NCBI GenBank assembly: GCA_018433245.1
Contig: JAHDRN010000009.1
Location: 1-64,000, forward strand
Length of the DNA stretch: 64,000 nucleotides
Direction of reading: 5' to 3'
Source: Candidatus Proruminimicrobium quisquiliarum
GTDB lineage: Bacteria; Elusimicrobiota; Endomicrobiia; Endomicrobiales; Endomicrobiaceae
Shown here piece by piece: positions 9,616 to 20,000 of the stretch (position 1 is its first letter; every line of letters starts with the position of its first letter). The translations under genes were made by a program, and so were the position numbers. The notes beneath the pieces are model-generated. The model was not told the DNA's origin, did not search any database, and saw nothing but the letters and a program-made list of their open reading frames with translations.

Positions 9616-11072
9616 TTATTTATTCCTCCCTCTGCAGATTTTAAAGCGTTGATTACGGCTTTAGCTTTATTTATACATTCCTGATATTCACTTTCAGGAA
9701 CACTGTCTGCCACAATGCCCGCTCCTGAACGGATAAAAACTTTTCCGTTTTTCTTAAAAGCGATACGGATTGCGATACACGTATCCATATTGCCCGCAAA
9801 ATCAATATAACCTATTGCTCCTCCGTAAATTCCTCGTTTATTATTTTCAAGTTCGTTGATAATTTCACACGCTCTTATTTTCGGTGCTCCCGACAATGTG
9901 CCGGCAGGAAGAACTGCTTCTATCGCGTCAAGCGCCGATTTATCTTTACGGATTTTTGAAGATACGGTTGAACCTATGTGCATAACATGCGAAAATGCTT
10001 CAATTGTTTTATATTTTTCAACGAGAACGCTTCCGAACTCACTGATTTTTCCGAGATCGTTTCTTCCCAAATCAACAAGCATATTATGTTCGGCAAGTTC
10101 TTTCGGGTCAGATAAAAGTTCACGTTTTAATTTTGTGTCTTCTTCTTCTGTTTTTCCGCGCGGTCTTGTTCCTGCAAGAGGAAAAGTATATAAAGTATCG
10201 TTATTTAACTTAACAAGCGTTTCAGGGGAAGCGCCCGCAATTTCAATATCGTCGCTTGAAAAATAAAACATATAAGGAGAAGGATTTGTCATTCTTAATA
10301 CTCTGTAAGTGTCAAAAAGAGTTCCTTCCACGTCTGCTTCGGCTCTGTTTGACAGAACAACCTGAAAAATGTCGCCTTCAAAAATATATTTTTTTGCTTT
10401 ATCAACCATATTGCAAAATTCTTCTTTGCTGAACAGGTAACGAAAATCCGATTTTATTTTTAACGGCTTAGGATTAACGGCTTCTCCGTTTTTTATTAAA
10501 TCGGCCATTTTATCAAGTTCTTTGATTGCTAAATTATAATTTTCTTCAAAATTATCCGTTTTAACATTTGAAATCAAAACTATTTCTTGTTTAAGATTAT
10601 CAAAAGCGATAACCTTATCAAATAACATTAAGTCTATATCTTTGAATTTTTCTTCATCTTTTGCATCCAAACTTAATGTCGGTTCGCCGTACTTTATATA
10701 GTCGTACGAAAAATAACCGACCAACCCGCCCGTAAACGGAGGCAGATAAGAAAATTTCGGACTTTTATATTCGTCAAGAATTTGTCTGATATATTGATTG
10801 GGATTATTAGTATTAATTGATTTACCGTTTAAAGTAACAATACCGTTTGTGCATGTAAATTCAAGCTTCGGATCATATCCGAGAAACGTGTATCTGCCCC
10901 AGTTGGTTGAATCTTCCAGACTTTCCAACATATAGCAGTGTCTGCTGATTGATTTTAAAATTTTCAATACTTCAATCGGAGTGCGCACATCGGAATAAAT
11001 TGTCCTGCTTACGGGAATTATCCTGTAATCTTTCAGTAAATGAGAAACATCTTTCAAACTTGGCTGATACAT
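9612..11072 (-). CDS. trpE: Anthranilate synthase component I
   Basis: TrpE converts chorismate and ammonia to anthranilate. The 486-aa protein has an N-terminal tryptophan-binding motif (MLESLEDSTNWGRYTFLGYD, an LLES-type feedback site). The C-terminal chorismate-binding domain shows GDIFQVVLSNR, AGTRPRGKT, LAEHNMLVDLGRND and AGAGIVADSVPESEY. A GAGGTG ribosome-binding site precedes the ATG. It is the first gene of the operon and lies directly behind the T-box leader, so it is probably controlled by both transcript attenuation and feedback inhibition. Confidence 0.97.
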   Translation of the reverse strand: MYQPSLKDVSHLLKDYRIIPVSRTIYSDVRTPIEVLKILKSISRHCYMLESLEDSTNWGRYTFLGYDPKLEFTCTNGIVTLNGKSINTNNPNQYIRQILDEYKSPKFSYLPPFTGGLVGYFSYDYIKYGEPTLSLDAKDEEKFKDIDLMLFDKVIAFDNLKQEIVLISNVKTDNFEENYNLAIKELDKMADLIKNGEAVNPKPLKIKSDFRYLFSKEEFCNMVDKAKKYIFEGDIFQVVLSNRAEADVEGTLFDTYRVLRMTNPSPYMFYFSSDDIEIAGASPETLVKLNNDTLYTFPLAGTRPRGKTEEEDTKLKRELLSDPKELAEHNMLVDLGRNDLGKISEFGSVLVEKYKTIEAFSHVMHIGSTVSSKIRKDKSALDAIEAVLPAGTLSGAPKIRACEIINELENNKRGIYGGAIGYIDFAGNMDTCIAIRIAFKKNGKVFIRSGAGIVADSVPESEYQECINKAKAVINALKSAEGGINK

Positions 11073-11086
11073 TTTGCACCTCTTTT

Positions 11087-11129
11087 AAAAAAAATAACCG
11101 CCCATGACAAAAACAACTGTCAAGGACGG
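11087..11129 (-). terminator. T-box terminator hairpin before trpE
   Basis: CCGTCCTTGACA pairs with TGTCATGGGCGG (one bulge and one G-U pair) and is followed by TTATTTTTTTT. It ends 15 nt before the trpE start and is mutually exclusive with the antiterminator that uses the T-box sequence. Confidence 0.85.
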
Positions 11130-11374
11130 ATCTATAAAAGATTCCGCGGTACCACCTTGTTTTGAGATAATACGACATCTCACTCTTATCGGAATACAAA
11201 CATATTCCCGGCAACTGACGTATGCCTTACGTTGCAGAATACTCAGTCCTTTCGGACTTTTGACTGCACCCTCTGCGGTCCATTTGTACAGGCTGCTTGC
11301 TGCCGGATTCTCAGCACCCCGGCTCTCTGTAAGCGCATTTCCCGTTTTTATCTCCGCATCAATGGTTTGACCAC
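11087..11374 (-). promoter_or_regulatory. T-box leader of the trp operon (tRNA-Trp specific)
   Basis: The minus strand carries the T-box sequence AAGGTGGTACCGCGGAA (11142-11158), which pairs with the uncharged tRNA acceptor end. It is preceded by a Stem I region with AGAGA and GGTG motifs. The specifier region reads ACAAATGGACCGC, so the specifier codon is UGG (11280-11282), matching tryptophan. An intrinsic terminator follows before trpE. Uncharged tRNA-Trp is expected to stabilise the antiterminator and switch on trpEGDCFBA. Confidence 0.95.
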
Positions 11375-11380
11375 AACCGC

Positions 11381-11409
11381 ATTATAGTATTGATTTTTTT
11401 GTTTGTCAA
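11381..11409 (-). promoter_or_regulatory. Promoter of the trp operon
   Basis: A perfect consensus is present on the minus strand: TTGACA (11404-11409), a 17-bp spacer and TATAAT (11381-11386). The predicted start near 11374 lies directly before the T-box Stem I. Confidence 0.9.
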
Positions 11410-11464
11410 TACCCGGCCTGTTTTGAAAACAGCGTCGGCAAAAAAATTTCAATTCCGTTTTTAC

Positions 11465-11493
11465 TTGACTATGACCCCATTTTATTATAAAAT
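11465..11493 (+). promoter_or_regulatory. Promoter of tRNA-Leu
   Basis: TTGACT (11465-11470), a 17-bp spacer and TAAAAT (11488-11493). This places the start a few bases before the tRNA at 11505. Confidence 0.6.
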
Positions 11494-11504
11494 TCTTTTC
11501 CATT

Positions 11505-11590
11505 GCCGAGGTGGTGGAACTGGCAGACACGTGAGACTCAAAATCTCAAGTTGCTCAGGCGACGTGCGGGTTCAAGTCCCGCCCTCGGCA
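11505..11590 (+). tRNA. tRNA-Leu(CAA)
   Basis: The acceptor stem pairs GCCGAGG with CCTCGGC, with discriminator A at 11590. The anticodon stem-loop is TGAGA-CTCAAAA-TCTCA, giving anticodon CAA (reads UUG). The long variable arm (GTTGCTCAGGCGAC) is typical of a class II leucine tRNA, and the T arm has GTTCAAGTC. CCA is not encoded; a T-run follows immediately. Confidence 0.95.
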
Positions 11591-11724
11591 TTTTTTTATT
11601 CCCGCTATAAATTTTCCGTCTTAAATCAATCACTTTTTTCTAATACTCTTTTTTTGATTTTTTATATTAAAAAATGCTATTATTTTTCAAATACTTTTAA
11701 TTTTTATAAAAAGGATGTTTTAAA

Positions 11725-13206
11725 ATGGAAGAAACACAGCAAACAGCATCGCAGGCAACAACAATAGAAACTATTTTGGCACAAAGAAAAGAAAAAGCCG
11801 ACAAGATGAGAAGCATCGGCGTAGATCCTTATCCCGCTAGAGTTAAAATAGACAACAAAATAGCTCAGGTAAGAACTAAATTTGAATATCTTCAGAAAGA
11901 AGAAGCGGCATCAGACCAGATAACAATCGCCGGAAGAATGATGTCAAGAAGAGATATGGGTAAAGCTTCTTTTATAGATATAGAAGACGGAACCGGCAGA
12001 ATACAGGTTTATGTAAGATCAGACCAGGTCGGCGCAGATTCTTTTAAAATATTTAAGGAAATGTCGGACTTATCCGATTTTGTATGCGTCACCGGCTCGC
12101 TTTTCAGAACAAGAACTGGCGAACTCAGCGTGAAAGCCGATAAATTTGCAATAATATGCAAAGCGTTCAGACCTCTGCCTGAAAAGTGGCACGGACTTAA
12201 AGACACCGAAACAAGATACAGACAGAGATATCTTGACCTTATAGCAAATATTGACGTAAAAGAAGTTTTCAAAAAAAGAAGCATGATAATTTCAGCCATA
12301 AGAAGCAAGCTGGAAGAACTCGGATTTATAGAAGTTGAAACTCCGATACTGCAGTCTCTGGCAGGCGGAGCAAACGCAAGGCCTTTTACCACGCACCATA
12401 ACGCGCTGGGAATAGATTTATTTATGAGAATAGCTCCTGAACTTTTTCTTAAAAGACTTGTTGTCGGCGGAATGGAAAGAGTTTTTGAAATAGGAAGAAA
12501 TTTCAGAAATGAAGGTATAGACAGAAACCATAATCCCGAATTTACGATGATGGAGCTGTATCAGGCTTATGCAGATTATAACGACATGATGGATTTAACG
12601 GAACTTTTGATAAAAACGGCTGCCGAAAAAATAGGCTCGCCGGTTAATCTTAATTTCAGAAGAGCAAAACTTTTTGACCTTATAAAAGAATATACCGGAC
12701 TTGAACTTTTGCCTTATCTTGAAACGGGCAAACTTTTCGACCGGGTAAAACATTTGAACCTTGATCTTCCCAAAGACGCAAGCGACCAAAAAATACTTGA
12801 TCAGGTTTTCGACGAAAAAGTTGTTTCGCATCTGCAGGAACCGACTTTTGTTATGGATTATCCTGCAATTTATTCGCCTCTTACAAAAATTAAATTTGAC
12901 CAGCCTGAAATAGCCGAAAGATTTGAGCTTTACATAAACGGAATGGAAATATGCAACGCTTATTCCGAGTTAAATGATCCTCACATGCAAAAAATAAGAT
13001 TTCAGCAGCAGGTTGAAGCAAAGAAAAAAGGAGACGATGAAGCACAGCCTTACGATGAAGATTTTATAAACGCTTTGGAACAGGGACTTCCTCCTACAGG
13101 CGGACTCGGCATCGGAATAGACAGACTTGTAATGATACTTACTCAGGTCGAATCAATAAGAGAAGTTATATTTTTCCCTGCAATGAAACCTATTGCAGAG
13201 GAATAA
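11725..13206 (+). CDS. lysS: Lysyl-tRNA synthetase, class II
   Basis: LysS charges tRNA-Lys. The 493-aa protein has an N-terminal OB-fold anticodon-binding domain (about 55-150; [23 protein letters not shown]). The class II catalytic core shows motif 2 ([20 protein letters not shown]) and motif 3 ([17 protein letters not shown]). An AAGGAT ribosome-binding site precedes the ATG. The Gln/Thr-rich first 15 residues are a short extension. A hairpin terminator follows the stop. Confidence 0.98.
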   Translation: MEETQQTASQATTIETILAQRKEKADKMRSIGVDPYPARVKIDNKIAQVRTKFEYLQKEEAASDQITIAGRMMSRRDMGKASFIDIEDGTGRIQVYVRSDQVGADSFKIFKEMSDLSDFVCVTGSLFRTRTGELSVKADKFAIICKAFRPLPEKWHGLKDTETRYRQRYLDLIANIDVKEVFKKRSMIISAIRSKLEELGFIEVETPILQSLAGGANARPFTTHHNALGIDLFMRIAPELFLKRLVVGGMERVFEIGRNFRNEGIDRNHNPEFTMMELYQAYADYNDMMDLTELLIKTAAEKIGSPVNLNFRRAKLFDLIKEYTGLELLPYLETGKLFDRVKHLNLDLPKDASDQKILDQVFDEKVVSHLQEPTFVMDYPAIYSPLTKIKFDQPEIAERFELYINGMEICNAYSELNDPHMQKIRFQQQVEAKKKGDDEAQPYDEDFINALEQGLPPTGGLGIGIDRLVMILTQVESIREVIFFPAMKPIAEE

Positions 13207-13237
13207 AAAAACCGTACGTTTTTTCCGGTTTTTATAA
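13206..13237 (+). terminator. Hairpin terminator after lysS
   Basis: AAAAACCG and CGGTTTTT pair around a T-rich loop, followed by TTTTTAT. It starts at the last base of the lysS stop codon and lies 20 bp upstream of the lolC/E gene. Confidence 0.6.
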
Positions 13238-13255
13238 ACCAAACAGAGTATAAAA

Positions 13256-14479
13256 ATGTTTAACTCACCCGAATTATTTATAGCGTACAGATATATAAAA
13301 GCGCGAAAAAAAGGTTTTTTTGCTTTTCTTACAACTCTTATCGCAATAGGTGGAACGACTCTGGGCGTATGCGCGCTTGTCATAACTCTTGCCGTAATGA
13401 CCGGCTTTCAAAAAGACATAAGAACAAAAATTCTCGGCATACAGCCTCACATTTTTATAACTAAAATAGACGGTTCGCCGTTTAACGATTACAAAGAAAT
13501 AATGCAGCAGGCCGGCAATGTTGATTATGTTAAATCAACCGCTCCTTTCATATACGGGCAAACCGTTATAAAAAAACAGGGATATGCTTCCGGAACAGGA
13601 GCTATAATAAAAGGTATTGATTTTGCCGCCGAAGATTCCATGATAAAACTTTCAGATAAAATTTTAAAAGGAAATTTTCTGCATAACAATACGATAAGCT
13701 CCGACGGCATTATTTTGGGAAACGAACTCGCAAAAACCATAAATGTAGTTCCGGGAGATAACGTTATAGTAATGCTGCCAAGCCAAATGACGTCTGTTCC
13801 GAAAATGAAAAAACTTACCGTTGAAGCAATTTTTCACTCCGGAATGTACGAATATGATATGTCGCTTTCTTACGTTGATATAAAATCCGCAGACAGCATG
13901 TTTTCTTTTGACGGCGGAGTAAGCGGCGTTGCCGTCGTAACTTCTGATATTGATAAAGCGGATTTTTTCGCTAAAGATTTACAGACAAAATTAAGATATC
14001 CTTATAAAACAAAATCATGGATAGATATGAATAAAAATCTTTTTTCAGCGCTTAAACTTGAAAAGATAATGATGTTTATAATTTTGGCGCTTATTATTCT
14101 TGTTGCTTCTTTCAACATAGTTTCAAACATACTGCTTTTGAGCGTTGAAAAAGCAAAAGAAATAGGAATTTTATCGGCCATGGGATTTTCAAAACTATCA
14201 ATCTCAAAAATATTTTTTTATCAGGGGCTTATAGTCGGCACGATCGGAACTTTTTTAGGGCTTATTCTGGGAATATTTATAAGTTACGGGCTGAAAAATT
14301 TTGAAATTTTCAAACTTCCTCAGGGAGTTTATTACGTAGACAGACTGCCGGTAATAATAATGCCGCATGACATTTTGTACGTATGTTTATGCGCTTTTAT
14401 AATAACGGTTTTATCGGGTTTATATCCGGCATATCAGGTTTCAAAACTTGAACCGCTGGAAGCCATAAGAGTTGGATAG
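13256..14479 (+). CDS. LolC/LolE-type lipoprotein-releasing permease
   Basis: This is an inner-membrane subunit of the lipoprotein-releasing ABC transporter, which extracts outer-membrane lipoproteins for LolA. The 407-aa protein has the family layout: an N-terminal segment (FIAYRYIKARKKGFFAFLTT), one TM helix at about residues 20-45, a large periplasmic domain (about 46-270), and three TM helices (FtsX domain) to a C-terminus ending YPAYQVSKLEPLEAIRVG. Only one LolC/E-type gene is present, so it may form a homodimer. The ATPase lolD lies downstream but is separated by 640 bp of repeats. Confidence 0.9.
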   Translation: MFNSPELFIAYRYIKARKKGFFAFLTTLIAIGGTTLGVCALVITLAVMTGFQKDIRTKILGIQPHIFITKIDGSPFNDYKEIMQQAGNVDYVKSTAPFIYGQTVIKKQGYASGTGAIIKGIDFAAEDSMIKLSDKILKGNFLHNNTISSDGIILGNELAKTINVVPGDNVIVMLPSQMTSVPKMKKLTVEAIFHSGMYEYDMSLSYVDIKSADSMFSFDGGVSGVAVVTSDIDKADFFAKDLQTKLRYPYKTKSWIDMNKNLFSALKLEKIMMFIILALIILVASFNIVSNILLLSVEKAKEIGILSAMGFSKLSISKIFFYQGLIVGTIGTFLGLILGIFISYGLKNFEIFKLPQGVYYVDRLPVIIMPHDILYVCLCAFIITVLSGLYPAYQVSKLEPLEAIRVG

Positions 14480-14516
14480 TGTGATCTTTATTATTAAAGT
14501 TTTTAAAAAACAATTA

Positions 14517-14775
14517 CTTTTTATCTCAAGATAAAAAGCGTAGGTGGTTGACCTACGGCAACATACTTTTTTCTTTAGCAAAAAAAGTATGCAAAAATGC
14601 CATCGCTAAGCACATTCTCTCGTATTTTTGAATGCCGTTTCTGAACTTATCATTTTTGGACTGCATATTGAACCAAAAATGATTTCAAACATTCAGAAAC
14701 TAAAAGATTTAAAAGTTTATAATCTTTTACATTTAAAAATACTTCGCTCATAAACGTGCTTCAATGCGAAAAGAA
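14517..14775 (+). repeat. Family A structured repeat, copy A2
   Basis: It has the same architecture as A1 with different stem sequences. An extra 5' hairpin is CTTTTTATC-tcaa-GATAAAAAG (14517-14538). H1 is GTAGGT-GGTTG-ACCTAC (14540-14556). H2 pairs CATACTTTTTT with AAAAAAGTATG, P4 pairs GTTTCTGAA with TTCAGAAAC, P5 pairs ATCATTTTTGG with CCAAAAATGAT, and P6 pairs AAAAGATT with AATCTTTT. The paired changes keep the fold. Confidence 0.85.
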
Positions 14776-14814
14776 CCAAGCTGCCAAGCCTCTAATCTTC
14801 TCAGCTTCCGTTGT

Positions 14815-15060
14815 TTATGGACGTGCTAAACGTGGCAAAACAAAGGCAGTAAAAAATATTACAGTCATAGACATGCTCTAATGCGGTATAACAACTAAAA
14901 GACACAACAAAATGTGCTTCAATGCGAAAAGAACTAAAAGAAAACAACTGGGCATGCTAAATGTGGCAAGAGTAAAGGCAATAAAAAATATTACAGTCAT
15001 AGACATGCTCTAATGCGGTAACAAAATAGAAAGAAGAAAGATTCGTGCTTTAAGGCGAAA
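14815..15060 (+). repeat. Tandem tail units of family A
   Basis: Two units containing AAAAAATATTACAGTCATAG followed by ACATGCTCTAATGCGGTA recur 131 bp apart (about 14843 and 14974). They are interspersed with related GTGCTTCAATGCGAAAAGAA and GTGCTAAACGTGGCA units. Nothing coding is visible. This fills the space between lolC/E and lolD. Confidence 0.75.
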
Positions 15061-15122
15061 AGAACTAAAGACAAAAACAGATTTGGATGAAACAATAAGG
15101 CAAAAAAACGGTCTAATAAAAA

Positions 15123-15782
15123 ATGAAAATAACAGCTAAAAATTTAATTAAAAACTATACTAAAAAAAATGCACCGGAAGTTAATGTTCTTAAAGGCATT
15201 AATCTTGAAATTCCGTCGGGAACGAAAGCTTCGCTTACCGGTCCTTCCGGAGCCGGAAAAAGCACGCTGATACATATTCTCGGACTTATGGATAAGCCTA
15301 CGTCCGGAGAAATTTTTATAGACGGAGAAAAAATAAACAATTACGGAAATCTCAGACTTTCAAAAATGAGAAAAGATTATATAGGATTTGTTTTTCAGTT
15401 TCACTATCTGCTTTCTGATTTTAACGTGCTTGAAAATATTTTAATGCCGGTATGGGATAAAAAAAGCGAAAAGATAAAAAGAGCGGACGAACTGCTTGAA
15501 ATGACAGGACTTTCCAACAGGAAGCACCATCTTCCTTCGGAACTGTCGGGCGGCGAACAGCAGCGAGTGGCTCTGGCGAGAGCACTCATTAATAACCCAA
15601 AAATACTGTTTGCTGATGAACCTACTGGGAATTTAGACAGAAAAACTGGTACAATGATTGAGAATTTAATGTTTGGTTTGTGTACCGAACTAAAAACTAC
15701 ATTGCTTGTCGTAACGCATAACCAGGATGTGGCAAATTTGGCAGACAGACAGTTGAAAATGGTTGACGGGCAGATATTGTAG
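15123..15782 (+). CDS. lolD: Lipoprotein-releasing ABC transporter ATPase
   Basis: LolD powers extraction of lipoproteins from the inner membrane with LolC/E. The 219-aa ATPase has Walker A GPSGAGKST, the Q-loop FVFQFHYLLSDFNVLEN, signature LSGGEQQRVALARAL, Walker B ILFADEPTGNLD and the H-loop VVTHN. FQFHYLL with EPTGNLD is typical of the LolD/MacB class. The normally adjacent lolC/E gene is pushed away by family A repeats. Confidence 0.93.
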   Translation: MKITAKNLIKNYTKKNAPEVNVLKGINLEIPSGTKASLTGPSGAGKSTLIHILGLMDKPTSGEIFIDGEKINNYGNLRLSKMRKDYIGFVFQFHYLLSDFNVLENILMPVWDKKSEKIKRADELLEMTGLSNRKHHLPSELSGGEQQRVALARALINNPKILFADEPTGNLDRKTGTMIENLMFGLCTELKTTLLVVTHNQDVANLADRQLKMVDGQIL

Positions 15783-15853
15783 AATTTTGATATCAAAATG
15801 TTCTTTTAAAAGCACAAAATTGAATGTTACTTTTTATCACAAGACGAAAATGT

Positions 15854-16092
15854 GTGAGTGGTTGACTCACGGCAAGTTCCAAGTTACTTTTTATCTCGAG
15901 TCTAAAAAGTAACCAAAAAGACCCACCGCAGAGCATATGACTTTATATTTTTTACTGCCAGCTCTGAACTTGTAAATTTCTTAATGCATAATGTAACGAA
16001 ATTGACTTCGGACAAACAGAGCTTAAAAATTTATCTATTTTAAATTTTTACAATAAAAAATATTACAGTCATAAACATGCTCTAATGCGGTA
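15854..16092 (+). repeat. Family A structured repeat, copy A3
   Basis: H1 is GTGAGT-GGTTG-ACTCAC (15854-15870). H2 pairs GTTACTTTTT with AAAAAGTAAC, P4 pairs AGCTCTG with CAGAGCT, and P6 pairs AAAAATTTA with TAAATTTTT. It ends with CATGCTCTAATGCGGTA. It lies between lolD and ilvE. Confidence 0.85.
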
Positions 16093-16215
16093 TAAAAACT
16101 AAGCGTTCTAACGTGGCAAAAAGGCAGAACAGTGCTTTAAGACAAAACAGACGAAAAAGACTTGGAATTTGAAATATAAAAAATAACGAAAGTAAATTAT
16201 AGAAGGAGCAGAGAA

Positions 16216-17091
16216 ATGAAAATTTATTTGAACGGAAAATTTGTTAACAAGGAAGATGCGGTAGTATCGGTTTTTGACCACGGATTGCTTTACGGAGACG
16301 GAGTATTTGAAGGTATCAGAGCGTATAACGGAAGAGTTTTCAGACTGGCAGAACATATTGACAGACTGTGGGACTCGGCAAAAGCCATTGCATTGTGTAT
16401 CCCTATGACTAAATCCGAAATGGAAAAAATCGTTTTGGAAACTTTAAAAATAAACAAGCTTGACGACGCATACATAAGACTCGTTATTTCAAGAGGTACG
16501 GGCGACCTGGGTCTTGATCCGGCAAAATGTCCGAAACCTACGATATTTGTTATAACGGATAAAATATCTTTATATCCTGATGAACTTTATACGAACGGTC
16601 TTGAAGTTATAACGGTATCAACAAGAAGAACGACTCCCGATACTCTGAGTCCGAATATAAAATCTCTTAATTACCTTAACAACATTATGGCAAAACTTGA
16701 AGCAAAAAGAGCCGGCGTTCTTGAAGCGATAATGCTTAATGAAAGCGGTTATGTTGCAGAATGCAGCGGCGATAATATATTTGTAGTCAAAAACGGAGTA
16801 GTAACAACTCCGCCTGCTCATGCGGGCGCGCTTAAAGGCGTAACCAGAAACGCGGCTATAGAACTTATACGAAACAAATTAAAAATTGAAGTAAAGGAAG
16901 ATTTGCTTACCACATACGATTTATACTGCGCCGACGAATGTTATCTGACGGGAACGGCAGCCGAAATTATCCCGGTCGTAAAAATAGACGGAAGAATAAT
17001 TGGAGACGGCAAACCGGGAAAGATAACGGCAAAACTTTTAAAAGAATTTCGGAATCTTACGAGAACGACCGGCGTACCTATAAATAAATAG
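16216..17091 (+). CDS. ilvE: Branched-chain amino acid aminotransferase-like (class IV PLP)
   Basis: This transaminase makes or degrades Leu, Ile and Val with 2-oxoglutarate. The 291-aa fold-type IV protein has [19 protein letters not shown], the PLP Lys in the stretch [29 protein letters not shown], and [22 protein letters not shown]-amino-acid aminotransferase or aminodeoxychorismate lyase is a possible alternative; the length and the EGIRAYNG and LNYLNN motifs favour IlvE. A strong AGAAGGAGC ribosome-binding site precedes the ATG. tamB follows 8 bp later. Confidence 0.88.
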   Translation: MKIYLNGKFVNKEDAVVSVFDHGLLYGDGVFEGIRAYNGRVFRLAEHIDRLWDSAKAIALCIPMTKSEMEKIVLETLKINKLDDAYIRLVISRGTGDLGLDPAKCPKPTIFVITDKISLYPDELYTNGLEVITVSTRRTTPDTLSPNIKSLNYLNNIMAKLEAKRAGVLEAIMLNESGYVAECSGDNIFVVKNGVVTTPPAHAGALKGVTRNAAIELIRNKLKIEVKEDLLTTYDLYCADECYLTGTAAEIIPVVKIDGRIIGDGKPGKITAKLLKEFRNLTRTTGVPINK

Positions 17092-17099
17092 TAATTTTA

Positions 17100-20000
17100 A
17101 TGTGGAAAAAGATAAGATATCTATCGTATTTTTTAGTTTTTTTATCGCTTGTTGTATTCATTTATAACGGCAGAGATTTTTATCTTGTCCCTTTAATTCA
17201 GTCTCAATTAAACAGTTTAACGGGCAACAAACTGCAATTCAGAAGTTTTGCGGTTTCGTTGCCTTTTAAATTGCACGTATACGACTTAAATTATGACAAT
17301 AAAGTTTTAATTGATTCGGCCGAGTTCGGGCTTAATCCGCTGAAAATCATAAACAAACCGCTGTATATAATAAATTCTGTAAATATTGAAAAAACAAGAA
17401 TCACGATAAAACTTAATGCTGACGATAAAAACAATGTCGCCGAAAAACTCAACATCCAAAAGATAAACAGCTTTATAAAAAAATTAAATTCAAAAATATT
17501 TATAAAAGAAACGAATATTGTTTATCACGGCAGCCTGACGTCATTAAAAAATACCGAACTTATTTTGGATAAAAATATTAAAATCAAGTCTGACATTGAA
17601 TATAAATATCATTCCGCCAATCTTGAAGGAAATATTGATATTTTAAACAACGAAGTAAAACCCGATTTTAACGTTAAAATAAACGGACAGATAAAATGCG
17701 ATTTTGAGTTAAAAGGCTTTTACGACCTTTCATCAAATTATTTTAATTTTACCGCCGATGCCGGCAGTTTATCCGTAAACAGATTTGTGTTTGGAAAATC
17801 CCGCGTTTTATTAACAAAAAACAGCGGCGGATTTGAAATTTATTCCGAAGGCGATTTCGGCAGTTTAAATTTTAAATCTTCGGATTTAAAGTTTGACGTT
17901 TTTTCTTCAAGCGGCAGCATCAAAATAAAAGACAAAGAAAATATTGTTGATACAAATCTTAATTATGTATCAACGATGAACGGCGGAGCCTTAAATCTTT
18001 CGGTTGTAACAAACGATATTATGCTGTTCGGAAAAAACTGCGGCAATTTGAAAGTTGAAGCAGACAATCAAAACGGACAGCTTAATTTAAACTGCAGCCA
18101 TAATGCGGGCAGCAATATAAAAGCCGTAATAAAAAAAGACGGCCAATATCTGGTTGATCTCTACGATAAAAAAACAATCGGATATTTTTCCGGCAATTAT
18201 AATTACGGCACTTTTTCGATAAATATAAAGAAACTTCCTCTTTCGCGACTGTCTCTAATGAGAGCTTACGACAAAAACATAAAAGGCTATCTTTCTCTCT
18301 ACGGCGATATAGATAAGGAAAAGGGATCCGTAAAAATAAATATTGACAATATCAACTCGCAGAGAATTAAAAATCTAAGCGGAGCCGGACAGATATCAAA
18401 ACAAAATTATCAGTGGATGTTTGATTTTATAACCAAAGATAAAAAATTATCTTTCAACGGTTTTTACAAAAACAGGCAGAATTACAAAATTGACGCAAAC
18501 TACGATAATGTTGACATCACGACGATATTGAAATTATTTAACGGCAAAATTCCGATTACCGGATATATGTCGGGATATGTAAAATATAATTCCAATTTTG
18601 ATTTCCCGACGCAAATCAATGTACGCGCAAAAAACGGAACTTTATACGGCAATAAATATAATACATGCGAACTTGCCGGAGAAATATCGTCTAAAACAAT
18701 CCAGATATCAACTTTCACATTGAGCGGAGCGGACGCAAATGTCTCATTGAAATCCATGATTGATTTTAACGACAATAATTCCGCGTCTTATTTATACTGC
18801 GACATTAAAGATTTCAAAGCCGGATCGGTTAACGTCAATTCAAAATTGTATTTTGAGGGTAAAATAAGCAAATCAAACGAAATTTCAGGCCAGTTAATGA
18901 TACCTAAAGCCTTTTTGAACGATATTGATTTCAGCGGACTTAACGCCGATATACTTTTATCAAGAAAAAAGATTGAAATTACCAATATTAACAATAAAAA
19001 CGGTCTGTCCGGAAACTTTGCCTATGATTTTACCGCGCGGCGTTATGATTCTTCATTAAAAATTTCAAAAGCTGACATATCAAAGCATATTGCCGGAATC
19101 CAGGGAAATCTGTATTCCGATTTTGAATTGAATGGCTTTTCAGCAAATCCGGATTTGAAAATTTCATTTAATTTAAAACAGGGGATTTTTTCAGGAGTTG
19201 ATTTCAATTCTTCCGGAGATTTTGAATATAAAAACAAAAACGGCAAATTAAATAAATTTTCCGTGATTTCCGGCAAAACGAATATTTCGGGAAACGGCGT
19301 AATAAAATCAAATAATAATATTGATATATCTTTTAAAATAAATAATATTACTGAAAAAATAATTAATAATTACGTAAATTTCAGAACTCCCGTCGCGGGA
19401 ATTTTTAACGGCACGGGTAAAATTTACGGAATGTTAAATAGTCCTAAATGTTTGTTAAATCTCTATTCAAAAAACGTCTATTTTAAAAAGTTAAAACTAA
19501 ACGATTTCAATGCCGAGGTTCTTCTTGCCGATAAGAAAATAACGCTGCGCAAATCAAGCGTAAAACTGTACGACAGCCAGTTAAACCTGAACGGAACATT
19601 CAACACGCATTCAAAGCTTTACTCATTCATGTTTAATTTCGTAAACGCCCATATAGGACCGTTTGACATTTTCGGCAATTTGAATTTAAACGGCAAAATG
19701 AACATATTAAAAGGCGCCGCGGTTTACAAAGGGGACATAGAACTTAACAATTTATGGATCAACCGCGAAAAAGTTGATTTTTTAAAATTCAATTATACAA
19801 TCAACGGCAAAAAAATCAATTTAAAAACCCCGAAAAACTCGCCTCTGGAAATTTCAGGCGCCGTTGACTTCTCAAAATACCCGCAACTGAAATTTGAAAA
19901 AATACTGTTCTGCCATGACACGCAAAGCTGTTATTTTGACGGCGATTCCTCAACGAATAATCTTAATGTTTCAACTACATGGAAATCTCTTGACGGGCTT

